From positions 1-42,313 of IMG/VR virus record IMGVR_UViG_3300048583_000273: a stretch of 42,313 nucleotides of DNA; one strand, written 5' to 3'. The DNA comes from a virus. The position numbers and the translations under genes are program-made. Each line of letters starts with the position of its first letter. Positions within the stretch are counted from its first letter, which is position 1. Shown in pieces: positions 33,229 to 42,313 of the stretch. The notes under the pieces are model-generated. The model did not search any database and had not been told where the DNA came from. It worked only from the letters and a program-made list of their open reading frames with translations.

Positions 33229-36200
33229 ATGGCTGATAAATTTGGTATTACTGCTGAGCTTTTATTAGTATTAGATTCTAATATTGAGTCTACTGTAGAT
33301 CAATTAAAAAATAGACTTAATAAAAAGCCCGCTGTTCTTAGACTAGATCTTGAACAAGGTAATATTAAAAATATTTATAAAGAAGTTAAGTTTATACAAA
33401 AGGGGCTTGATGGTCGTCCTTTAAAGCTTAGATTAAAAGTTGCAGAAGAAGGTGTAAAAGAGGTTTATAAAGAAATAAACTTTTTAAAGAAAAGTATATA
33501 TACCACACCTTTAAAACTTAGACTAGAAGTTAATCAAGATGCTATTAAAGAAGCTTATAAAGAAATTACCTTTTTTAAGAGAAGTGTTGAAAATTCTCCT
33601 GTAAAAATAAGTCTTAATGTTTCTGGTCAGCCAGAAATTAAAAATGCTTATAAAGAAATTAATTCTCTTAAAACAAATACTAGTTCTCCGTTAAAAATAG
33701 TAATTGATAAGATAAATGATCAAGAGCTTGTTAATATATCTAATCTAATAAAAGGTCTTAGAAGCAAGAATTTAAGCATTGGTCTTAATCTAAAAAAGAA
33801 TACTTTAGATAATTTTCAAAAACTTAGTATTGCTGTTGGTTCTTTAAATACTCAAGTTTCTGGATTTAATCTTAATCAATTTGATGGAATAGCTCAAAGA
33901 GTAAGTACAATAGCTAGATCTATTTCTTCATTAAATAAAATTAATGGCAAAAAGATTACGTTTGATTTATCTCTTAAAGATATTAAAAATGTAGATAAGC
34001 TTGAATCTGGTTTAAATAAAGTTGCTGTATCTTTTACTAAAGCTACTACTAGTGGTACTAGTTTTAATAATGTTATTAAATCTATTGCAACATCTATATC
34101 AGCTTTACAATCCGGTTTGTCAACACTTAATGTTTCCAGCGTTAGTGCTGCTGCTAAAGCTGTTAAAACTCTATCAAGCAAATCTGCTATTAATGCTCAA
34201 AATAGCTTAACATCTGCTATAGGATCATCAAGAGATGCTTTATATGATTTAGGTTTACAGAGTGGTATTACTCTTAAAAGATTCGGTGCTTACACGTTGG
34301 TAACTGCTGGATTTTTTAGATTAAGTTTTGCTATTAGAAATGCTGTTGATGAATTTATTGGTTTTGATAAACAGTTAACTAGAATTAGACAGGTTACCGG
34401 ACAATCTGTAGAGAATACTAAAGCGCTTGGTGATGAGGTAGGTAGACTAGCTATTAAATATGGTGTTTCATCTTCTAGTATTTTAGAAACATCACAAGTT
34501 TTAGCTCAAGCTGGTTTTTCAACTGGGCAGGTTAAAGAAGCTCTTGAAGCTTTAACAAAAACTGAAATAGCAGCCACTTTCGATAGTATTGAAAACACTG
34601 TTGAAGGTGCTATATCTGCTATGGCTCAATTTAATATTAAAACAAGTGAGCTTGAAGAAACTTTAGGTAGTATAAACGCGGTTTCTGCTGCTTTTGCTGT
34701 AGAATCTTCCGATATAACAACCGCTATTCAAAAAGCTGGTGGTGCTTTTGCTTCTGCTGGTGGTAGTCTTAATGAATTAATTGGTTTGTTTACAACTGTA
34801 AGATCCACTACTAGAGAATCTGCTGACACTGTTGCTGTTGGTATTCGTACTATTACTACTAGACTTCAAAGATTAAGTACTTCTAAATTCTTAGAAGATT
34901 TTGGAATCAATATTAGAAGAACGGCAGAAGAAGTAAAGCAATTCCAAGATGAATTTGGTAGAACTCCAGATTTTAAAGCGGGTGATTTCGTTGGTGCTTT
35001 CGAGGCATTAAGAAGAATATCTGAAGAAACAGCTAAAATTGGTGGACAAGACCCTAGAATAGCTCAAATTGCTGAAGAACTAGCTGGTTTTAGACAGATC
35101 AACAAAATTATTCCTTTGTTAAGAAGCTTTGAGATTTCTCAAAACGCTATTCAAGTAGCTCTTGCTGGAACTGATAGTCTTACTAAAGATGCTGCTATAG
35201 CTCAAGAAAGTTATGCTAATCAATTAACAAAAGTTCGAGAAGAATTTCAATTAATGATTAGAGAATTTGGTCAAGACGAAAGTATAAAAGCTTTTATTAA
35301 AGATATTCTTGATTTAACAAAAGTTACTATTAAACTAGCAGCAACGCTAAAAGATCTATTAATTCCTCTTGGCATTTTGGGAGCTATAAAAATAGGTAAA
35401 TCTAGCGGAGTATTTTTTCAAGGTTTTAAAGATAGTTTTCTAGCTAGAAAAGACGGTGGTTATATTCCTGGTATAGGTAATAAAGACAGTGAATTAATCG
35501 CTGCTATGCCTGGAGAATATGTTATTAAGAAAAGTTCTGCAAAGAAACTTGGACCAACTAGATTAAATATGCTTAATCAGGGAGTTATTCCAAAATTTGC
35601 TGCTGGTGGTCTTGTTGGAAAAGCTGGAGCTGCTGTTGCTGGAGCCGCTGTTTTTTCTTCTTTTGGTGGCTTTAAGCTTTTTGAAGATCTTGATGATAAA
35701 ACTAAAGAAACGGCTATTGGATTAGGTGGATTAGCTTTACAGATAGGATTTGTTATAGGTTCTATAAAAAGTTTTAGCACGGAATTAGGAACTGCTAGAA
35801 AAGTAGCTAGTAAATTTACTAGTAGACCAACTGATCCAAAACTGGTATCAGATTTAAATACAAGAAGAGTTTTAAATAATAATTTTACTAGTGGTTATAA
35901 TTTTCTACAAACAAGAGGAAATAAAAATTCTGATAATATACAAAATGCTAAAAACGCTTTAAAACAAAGTAGAAACCAAGATTATAATTCTACTACTGGT
36001 CTTTTAAATACTAGAGAAATTAGAGAAGAAACTAGAAAAAGAATATTATCTTTTGGTGGATCTTCTCAAGATTATGCTAAACGTATACAAAATATTGATA
36101 AAAAAATAGTTAAAGCAAAAACTTCGTATGTTAAAGAATTAAACGAAAGTATTTCTAGAGAGAAAGTTGATCCAAGAAGCTTTGCTGGAAAACAGGGTTT

Positions 36201-39200
36201 AACAGAGCAATTTAGGGTTAAAGATAGTCAAACCGGTACTTTTAGAAATTTTAACACTAGAAAAGAAGCTTTTAATTTTGCAAGAAAAAGAAATCCATCA
36301 GAAAGAGGCGATGCTTTATTATCTCTTCAACAAGATAGAGCTTCTAACGTTTCTAAATTTAATAATCTTTCTAGACAAGAAAGAGTATTTAGAGTATTAG
36401 ATAATTCTGTTCAAAGAAGTAAAGCTAAATTACCTGGACCAGATATTAAATCTGCTGGATTATTAGGTAAATTTGAAGGAAGACAAGAATTAGTAAATCA
36501 AGCTGGTATAACATCTAGAATACAAGATAAAATAGTATCTGATCAATTAAATAATAGATTGTTTAATAGGGGTAAAGCTGGAGGTGTTGGTGCATCTCGT
36601 TCTATTTTAAATACAATAAATTCTTCTTCTAGATCTTTAGGTAAATTTGCAACATCTAATGCTGGACTTGGAGTTGGTGCTGCTGTTGGAATAGGTGGAG
36701 CTTTTGCTGGAAGCCTAGTTCAAAGAAGTGCCCAACCAACAGATACAAGTAATGGATCAAGAGGAAATTTTGCTTTAGGCGGTGCCTTAAGTCAAGCTTC
36801 TAGTGGAGCTGCTATTGGAGCTACTATAGGAACACTTATTGCTCCAGGTGTTGGTACTGCTATAGGAGCTGCTTTAGGGGGTGTTTCTGGTGCCGTTTAT
36901 GGAACAGTTAATTCTTTAAAAGAATTTGATAATCAATTAGCAGATGTTAATTCTAAAAAATCTATTAAAGAACTTGGTAGAATTTTCGATTCTATTAAAG
37001 ATGGAACAACAACTTCTGCTACATCATCTTTTGGTGTAACTTCTAATATTAGATCTTTGCAGACAAATCTTCAATCTACTTCAGATCCTTCTATAAGACA
37101 AAATATATTAGGCGAATTAGAAAATCAAAAAGTTAATATTAGTAATTTTATTGGCGATATATCTAAATTATCAAGTAGTTATGACAATTTTACTCAAAGA
37201 GTTGATATTGGTACACAAAGGCTTATCGCTGGTATTATAGGTATTCCTTTTTCAGAATTTGAAGATAATATTAAAAGGGATATTGAATCAGCTAATAAAT
37301 TAGATAACGCTTTTAAAGCCGGTGTAGAAACTATAAGAAATTTTGATAATAGTGTTAGATCTATTCTAAGATTTTCAGAAGCTTTTTCGGTAGCCTCTCA
37401 AAGAGTAAATGTTTTTACTGAGAATTTAAAATCTTTTGCTTCTGGTTCATCTGGATCAACAGTATTAACTAATAATTTATCTTCTGGGTTAGCTAATGTT
37501 GAAAACGGTATTAGTACTAGAGGATTAGAAAAGCAAGTATTAGATTTTACTGGTCAGTTTGGACAAGCTGGGCAAGTTCTAGGAAAAACTGCTGCTGATA
37601 TTATTAAAGTTAGTAATATATTACCAGATATTCTTTCTAATCTAAGATCTGGATCTGCTCTAGATGATACTGGAGCTGTTACAGAAAGATTTGCTGCTGC
37701 TTTAGGTAAATCTGGAGTTGGTAAAGAAGTAAGTAACCTTATTATTCAGAGAATTGAAGACTTATTAGGTGCTGATAATAAAGATCCGGAGTTTTTCAAA
37801 AATCTAAGTAAAGATCCATTAAAAGCTTTATCAACACTACTTGAAGGTACTAAGCCAGCACTAGATGCTATTTCTTCTGCTTATGAAACCTCTACAAATA
37901 AATTAAATGAATTTGCTTCTTCTCTTGAAAACCTAAGAGGTTTTGATAAAACTATTTTAGATGGCATTACTAAAGTAGCACAAAATAGATCGTCTTTAAT
38001 TCAAGCAAGAGGAACTTTTACTGGGCAAAATGTTGATGCTCAATTATTAGCTAATGAAAGAAATGTAACTAGAATTAATACTGGTGGAGCATCTGTTAAT
38101 CAATTACAAACTAGTGTTAACCAAAGAAAACAAAATATTCAGGGATTAACTTCTCAGTTAAATAATACAGAAGATATTCAAGCCAGAGCTAGAATTCAAG
38201 TAGCTTTGGAAAATGAAAGATCTGCCCTAGAAAGAACAACTTCAGCACTTTCTTATTTAGCTAATACTACTAATGAATTATCTATTCTACAACAACAGCT
38301 AAATAGAGCACAATCTGAAAGATTAAGTAAAAGAGATTTTGCTTTAGATTTTGCTTCTGGGTCAATTGAAGACAGAGTTAGATCTCAAAGAATTGTTTCT
38401 GGTGTTAATAAAGCAGCTAATTCCGGTACTTTGTCTGGTACTTCGCAAGAGCTTAGAAAAGACGTTATATCTTTTCTTAAAACATTTTCAGAATCTTTAA
38501 TAGGAGATTCTGGTAAAACTGGCAATCAAGTATTAAACGAAATTGCTAATAATGCTACTGGTTTACCTATTGGTTTTAGAAATACTGGTACGCCTACCAA
38601 GCAAGAAAATTCAATTCAAGCACAAATAGAAGCTTCTTTAAATACTCAGAAAGAGGCTCAGCAAGCTATTAATAATGCTCTTATTTCTGATAGACAGCAG
38701 TTTTCTCAACAGCTAAATAAAGATATGCAAACATTTTTTGCTGATCTTAGAAATATTTTAGCTGAAGGCCAAACTAGAGATCTTAGAAACCAAATAGGTT
38801 CTACTAGTAGTAAATTAGAAGAAACTAGACAAAGAAGAGATTCTTTAGGTAATATTCAAAGTAGGTTTGGTCAAAACGCATTGGTTAATGCTGCTAGTAT
38901 TAAATCTGTAAATGAAGATATTACTAAATTTACTTCTACTCCAGGTAAAATATCTAGTATTTCAGAAAGACTTGGATCAGAAAGAAATTTAGCTTTAAGA
39001 GAAAACAGAACTACTAGTAATATATTATTACCTGGAAGTGATGTTAGATCTTCTGTAGAAGACTTTGATAAAAGAGCTGGTTCTTTGGTTCAAAATCTTT
39101 CTCCTGATCAAATTGACAGAGTTAGACAAAATTTACAAACAGGTGATATAGGAAGAGATTTTTCAGACAATACTATTTCTGTTAAAAAAGCTTTTGCTGT

Positions 39201-39930
39201 TTTAGAACAAACAATAAACCAAATAGGATCAGAAGCTTCTGGTAAATTATTATATGCTAATGAAAAAAGAGAAAACTTGGTTTCTCAAGTTGGTGGAGCT
39301 AAAAACTTTGCTGCAATTTCTAAAGATGTTACGTCTAAAGATAGTGTATTACTAAAATCTTTAAACGATTTTCCTAAAGATGCTTCTATAAGTGGTTTAA
39401 ATTCAGAGATTACTAATCTAACAGGACAATTATTAGAATTAAACAACAGCTTTAGGAATTCTAATACTAGACCATTAATTAGAAGAAATTCTGGTGGAAT
39501 TGTTCCTGGATCTGGAAATACAGATTCTGTTCCCGCTTTACTTACCCCCGGGGAATTTGTTTTAAGTAAACCAGTAGTTAAAAAAATAGGTGTTCAAACC
39601 TTAAAAAGAACTAATAGTGGAGCAAAAAGGTTTAATTCCGGTGGACTTGTTCAGAATACTACTATAATAGATGCAGAGGTTGTTTCTAAATTTAACTTAG
39701 CAGTTAATCAACTTGGTGTTCAAATTAATAATATGAGAGATGCTATTTCTAAGATTCCTACAGAAATTGTTATGAATGGAACTCATAGGTTAGATGTTTA
39801 TATTAATGGTGCCCAAGCATTTAATCAAATGAAACCAGAACTAGCTAGTTTAATTCAATCTGAAATTAAAAACAGTATTAATAAGTTAATTAAAACAAAG
39901 ATGCCAAATCTTGGTAATTTTGAGGGCTAA
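33229..39930 (+). CDS. Tape measure protein
   Basis: This 2233-aa protein sets tail length and is packed inside the tail tube. Residues 35-154 are four 30-residue repeats. Residues ~370-600 match the phage tape-measure core (PhageMin-type: FDKQLTRIRQVTGQS, VGRLAIKYGVSSSSILETSQ, TTAIQKAGGAFASAGGSLNE). Glycine-rich hydrophobic segments lie at ~785-850 and ~1145-1225 and could cross a membrane during DNA entry. Two copies of a GG-(I/V)PG-G-DS-PGE segment lie at ~743-780 and ~2089-2125. The rest is long alpha-helix. At the commonly used ~0.15 nm per residue, the tail would be roughly 330 nm. The gene is AT-rich throughout. Confidence 0.92.
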   Translation: MADKFGITAELLLVLDSNIESTVDQLKNRLNKKPAVLRLDLEQGNIKNIYKEVKFIQKGLDGRPLKLRLKVAEEGVKEVYKEINFLKKSIYTTPLKLRLEVNQDAIKEAYKEITFFKRSVENSPVKISLNVSGQPEIKNAYKEINSLKTNTSSPLKIVIDKINDQELVNISNLIKGLRSKNLSIGLNLKKNTLDNFQKLSIAVGSLNTQVSGFNLNQFDGIAQRVSTIARSISSLNKINGKKITFDLSLKDIKNVDKLESGLNKVAVSFTKATTSGTSFNNVIKSIATSISALQSGLSTLNVSSVSAAAKAVKTLSSKSAINAQNSLTSAIGSSRDALYDLGLQSGITLKRFGAYTLVTAGFFRLSFAIRNAVDEFIGFDKQLTRIRQVTGQSVENTKALGDEVGRLAIKYGVSSSSILETSQVLAQAGFSTGQVKEALEALTKTEIAATFDSIENTVEGAISAMAQFNIKTSELEETLGSINAVSAAFAVESSDITTAIQKAGGAFASAGGSLNELIGLFTTVRSTTRESADTVAVGIRTITTRLQRLSTSKFLEDFGINIRRTAEEVKQFQDEFGRTPDFKAGDFVGAFEALRRISEETAKIGGQDPRIAQIAEELAGFRQINKIIPLLRSFEISQNAIQVALAGTDSLTKDAAIAQESYANQLTKVREEFQLMIREFGQDESIKAFIKDILDLTKVTIKLAATLKDLLIPLGILGAIKIGKSSGVFFQGFKDSFLARKDGGYIPGIGNKDSELIAAMPGEYVIKKSSAKKLGPTRLNMLNQGVIPKFAAGGLVGKAGAAVAGAAVFSSFGGFKLFEDLDDKTKETAIGLGGLALQIGFVIGSIKSFSTELGTARKVASKFTSRPTDPKLVSDLNTRRVLNNNFTSGYNFLQTRGNKNSDNIQNAKNALKQSRNQDYNSTTGLLNTREIREETRKRILSFGGSSQDYAKRIQNIDKKIVKAKTSYVKELNESISREKVDPRSFAGKQGLTEQFRVKDSQTGTFRNFNTRKEAFNFARKRNPSERGDALLSLQQDRASNVSKFNNLSRQERVFRVLDNSVQRSKAKLPGPDIKSAGLLGKFEGRQELVNQAGITSRIQDKIVSDQLNNRLFNRGKAGGVGASRSILNTINSSSRSLGKFATSNAGLGVGAAVGIGGAFAGSLVQRSAQPTDTSNGSRGNFALGGALSQASSGAAIGATIGTLIAPGVGTAIGAALGGVSGAVYGTVNSLKEFDNQLADVNSKKSIKELGRIFDSIKDGTTTSATSSFGVTSNIRSLQTNLQSTSDPSIRQNILGELENQKVNISNFIGDISKLSSSYDNFTQRVDIGTQRLIAGIIGIPFSEFEDNIKRDIESANKLDNAFKAGVETIRNFDNSVRSILRFSEAFSVASQRVNVFTENLKSFASGSSGSTVLTNNLSSGLANVENGISTRGLEKQVLDFTGQFGQAGQVLGKTAADIIKVSNILPDILSNLRSGSALDDTGAVTERFAAALGKSGVGKEVSNLIIQRIEDLLGADNKDPEFFKNLSKDPLKALSTLLEGTKPALDAISSAYETSTNKLNEFASSLENLRGFDKTILDGITKVAQNRSSLIQARGTFTGQNVDAQLLANERNVTRINTGGASVNQLQTSVNQRKQNIQGLTSQLNNTEDIQARARIQVALENERSALERTTSALSYLANTTNELSILQQQLNRAQSERLSKRDFALDFASGSIEDRVRSQRIVSGVNKAANSGTLSGTSQELRKDVISFLKTFSESLIGDSGKTGNQVLNEIANNATGLPIGFRNTGTPTKQENSIQAQIEASLNTQKEAQQAINNALISDRQQFSQQLNKDMQTFFADLRNILAEGQTRDLRNQIGSTSSKLEETRQRRDSLGNIQSRFGQNALVNAASIKSVNEDITKFTSTPGKISSISERLGSERNLALRENRTTSNILLPGSDVRSSVEDFDKRAGSLVQNLSPDQIDRVRQNLQTGDIGRDFSDNTISVKKAFAVLEQTINQIGSEASGKLLYANEKRENLVSQVGGAKNFAAISKDVTSKDSVLLKSLNDFPKDASISGLNSEITNLTGQLLELNNSFRNSNTRPLIRRNSGGIVPGSGNTDSVPALLTPGEFVLSKPVVKKIGVQTLKRTNSGAKRFNSGGLVQNTTIIDAEVVSKFNLAVNQLGVQINNMRDAISKIPTEIVMNGTHRLDVYINGAQAFNQMKPELASLIQSEIKNSINKLIKTKMPNLGNFEG
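33331..33690 (+). repeat. Four 30-residue repeats in the tape measure N-terminus
   Basis: Four in-frame 90-nt units code residues 35-154. Each has the form (L)KLRLxV-x5-IKxxYKEIxFxKKS-x4-P. The units are diverged at DNA level but collinear without gaps at protein level. They lie ahead of the PhageMin core. Confidence 0.8.
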
Positions 39931-42313
39931 ATGGCAAGATTAAGCTTTATTAAAGATTCTCTATATAATGCTAATAGCGCTATTGTAGACGAAACCGGAT
40001 CTCAAACAATTGAAAATTATAGAGTCTGTCATAAGCTTAATCAGTCTTCTGGTTATGTAAATTTTAAAAGCGGTGGCGAAAGAAGTTTATATTGTATTAC
40101 AGATCAGAACAATACTGTTCCATCTCAAATATTTACAAAAGTTTCTTTTTTAAGTGGGTATCAATATAATTTAGATTTTGATCTTATAATTAATGATGTT
40201 AGCGTTTTTCCTAGAACTTTTCAAACTTCTGATACATATGAATTAGTTGACGGTGAATACCAGGTATCTAAATCTGGATACTTTACTCCTTCAGAATCTG
40301 AATTAAATCAACTTCTAAGAAATAAAAGTTTAGACGAATATACAAGAAGACATGATATAGTAAAGGTTGTTGTTGATCCAATTAATCCAACGCCATTTTT
40401 AGATAATAAATTAAGAAAAGTTGAAATAGATTTTATTGGAGAGTCTTACGCTTCTTATAATTCTTTAACTCCAGAAATACATTCTTTTTATCCAAGTAAT
40501 TTATCTGGAACATTATTAGAAAATAGTAATTTATCTAATCCTTATAATCCTTCTTTTGTTTCCGGTCCAACAAATTCTAGTGGAAATGATTCTACTTGGA
40601 TTACTAATAAATCAAGCGTATCTGTTCCTGAAGATGGTTATAATTATAATGATTCGTATATAGATTTTTACTTTAATACTAGCGGTCTTTTTAATCAAGA
40701 AAATAATACAAGAAAAATAGATAAGTGTGTTTTTAGTCTTAGAGTAAATAATATATCTGGAAATATTACAAATAATCAAGAGTGGTGTTCTCTTGGTTTA
40801 TTTGCTAATAATATTACTAATAGTATAGGTTTTGGTTCTGGTTTTCATATTGATAACAAGGGTGGGTTTTATAGAGTAGAATCTAATATATCCTTTACAA
40901 AAGATAATAAACCTAATCAATTTTTTGGAACTTCCGATTTAATGGATGCTTTCAAAGTTAGAATGTATCAACCACCCGTAAATACTAGAATTTCAAGTGC
41001 TCAGATAGATTTTTATCTTTCGAGAGACGATATATTATGTATGCATAGTCAAGGTAATACTAATTATAAAAATACTTCTTTAGAGCCTTATCCTCACTAT
41101 TCTTTAAATACTGGCAAAAACAGATTAATTCAAGAATCTTATGGTTCTGATTTTTTCAACGTTTTACATAGACCTTTAAATTCTGGCGATGTATTAGATT
41201 ATGAATATTCTTTATTGTTTGGTAATTATTACGAATCTAGAATAGATAGTTATCAATACCATAATCATCATTATAAAAATTATGTATATCTTGAGCAAGA
41301 AAGCTTTATTAAAGAAACCATAAATACTTCTAATGATTTTACTATAATGTTACACTGTTCTACAAGTGGAAATTATAATTATATTAATGGTTTACCAGAA
41401 ACTAGAATACTAGAAAAATATACTGGTCATAACTTAGATTTTAAGTTATCTATTTTAGATAATCAATTAGAATTTGTTTCTTTTGATACAGCTAACAATC
41501 CAAGCTATTCATATTTTGATTCTTATCCTAATAGTTTATTATTGATTACTAAAAAGAAAATAGGATTAGTAGATGATTTAAACGTGTATATATCTTCCAC
41601 AAGCTCTTCTTTTCAAAAAGTTTTTAATGATGTTAGAAATATTAGAAAAGGTAATGGTGGTTTATATATAGGTGGTTCTGGAAATCAATTTGCTGGATAT
41701 ATTCATGAATATGGTGTATCTTCTAATTTTCTTAATGAAAGCGGTGTTCAAGATTTCTATAACGGAAGATTTAATATTTCCAAAGTTTTACATGAAGATA
41801 AGCCATTAAAACTTGATATTAAAGGTTTGACAGGATCTATTGATGATAAATTTGCTATAACTTTTGAGAAAATGTCATCAAAAGAAAGATTATATCAAAA
41901 TCATCCATCTCTTTTTGCTTATGATACTCTTTTAACTGGTCCAGAATCATATTTAATTAATTTTGATTACGAACTAAATACTAATAATCCGTTTGGTTTA
42001 AATATTTCAGGGTTTTATAACGAAACTTTTGGAAGAAATGGTATAGATGGTGATATATTTTTTAATAATCTTAATTTTAATATAAATCTATTAAATGGTT
42101 CTGGATTAATTTCTATACAACCATATACATACGCAAATGAATTAGTTTATCCTTTATCAGACTATAATTACGTTCCATATTTAGACCTATATTTAAAATC
42201 AACTTCTGATACTAATAAAGATTATAATTTAAAAATAAATAATATTTTTATATCTTTTGATGGATGGTATACTAATCAAACTGGTATACAACCAATATCT
42301 TTTATTACTAAGG
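39931..42313 (+). CDS. Large distal tail protein, 3' truncated by window edge
   Basis: An open frame starts at ATG 39931, directly after the tape measure stop, and runs to the window end without a stop (at least 794 codons). It begins MARLSFIKDSLYNANSAIVD. It is rich in Asn, Ser, Tyr and Phe and mostly beta-stranded. A segment near residues 570-610 (GGLYIGGSGNQFAGYIHEYG) looks like the end of a LamG/concanavalin-type domain. Position right after the tape measure gene is that of distal tail or baseplate hub proteins. The real family is not clear, and the C-terminus is not visible. Codons are AT-rich. Confidence 0.75.
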   Translation, partial: MARLSFIKDSLYNANSAIVDETGSQTIENYRVCHKLNQSSGYVNFKSGGERSLYCITDQNNTVPSQIFTKVSFLSGYQYNLDFDLIINDVSVFPRTFQTSDTYELVDGEYQVSKSGYFTPSESELNQLLRNKSLDEYTRRHDIVKVVVDPINPTPFLDNKLRKVEIDFIGESYASYNSLTPEIHSFYPSNLSGTLLENSNLSNPYNPSFVSGPTNSSGNDSTWITNKSSVSVPEDGYNYNDSYIDFYFNTSGLFNQENNTRKIDKCVFSLRVNNISGNITNNQEWCSLGLFANNITNSIGFGSGFHIDNKGGFYRVESNISFTKDNKPNQFFGTSDLMDAFKVRMYQPPVNTRISSAQIDFYLSRDDILCMHSQGNTNYKNTSLEPYPHYSLNTGKNRLIQESYGSDFFNVLHRPLNSGDVLDYEYSLLFGNYYESRIDSYQYHNHHYKNYVYLEQESFIKETINTSNDFTIMLHCSTSGNYNYINGLPETRILEKYTGHNLDFKLSILDNQLEFVSFDTANNPSYSYFDSYPNSLLLITKKKIGLVDDLNVYISSTSSSFQKVFNDVRNIRKGNGGLYIGGSGNQFAGYIHEYGVSSNFLNESGVQDFYNGRFNISKVLHEDKPLKLDIKGLTGSIDDKFAITFEKMSSKERLYQNHPSLFAYDTLLTGPESYLINFDYELNTNNPFGLNISGFYNETFGRNGIDGDIFFNNLNFNINLLNGSGLISIQPYTYANELVYPLSDYNYVPYLDLYLKSTSDTNKDYNLKINNIFISFDGWYTNQTGIQPISFITK

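Overview
The window is a 42.3 kb piece of an AT-rich tailed double-stranded DNA phage (Caudoviricetes). It holds the virion structure region. Every credible gene reads on the + strand, usually with start and stop codons overlapping or abutting. The large terminase is cut by the left edge and a large tail protein is cut by the right edge. No sheath-sized gene is visible, and the tape measure protein is 2233 residues, so a long-tailed siphovirus-like particle is the simplest reading. The host cannot be named from the sequence. No tRNA, integrase, reverse transcriptase or CRISPR array was seen.

Layout. (1) 1-6.6 kb, head: terminase, portal, small acidic protein, prohead protease fused to a scaffold (with a likely nested scaffold start), decoration-like protein and major capsid protein, ending in a strong hairpin terminator at 6601-6632. 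(2) 6.6-25.1 kb, an adhesin and enzyme block that interrupts the usual capsid-to-connector order: two beta-helix tailspike genes (1070 and 2050 aa, the second a fused tandem of two spikes), several small proteins, a 34-aa membrane peptide, two related coiled-coil-anchored fibre proteins, a protein with a GH26-like (mannanase-type) domain, and a fibre with twelve 23-residue repeats. (3) 25.2-27.9 kb, head-tail connector and tail-completion genes. (4) 27.9-30.2 kb, a half Ig domain followed by a GQSN-type (SGNH/SASA) esterase gene whose C-terminus looks like the other half of that Ig domain. (5) 30.3-42.3 kb, major tail protein, tail assembly proteins, tape measure protein and a first distal tail protein.

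How the parts fit together. Core virion genes use very AT-rich codons. Much of the adhesin cargo (about 13.1-16.0, 17.7-21.9, 22.1-23.9 and 28.1-30.0 kb) is visibly GC-richer, and the change often happens inside a reading frame, just after a conserved AT-rich N-terminal anchor. This suggests repeated exchange of receptor-binding or enzymatic C-termini on native anchors. A motif of the form GAGTATTTAT-N2-4-ATAG sits 0-7 nt after the stop codon of the preceding gene at five places, with a degenerate sixth, and precedes structural transcription units. It is a good candidate for the phage's own late promoter or an RNA-processing site.
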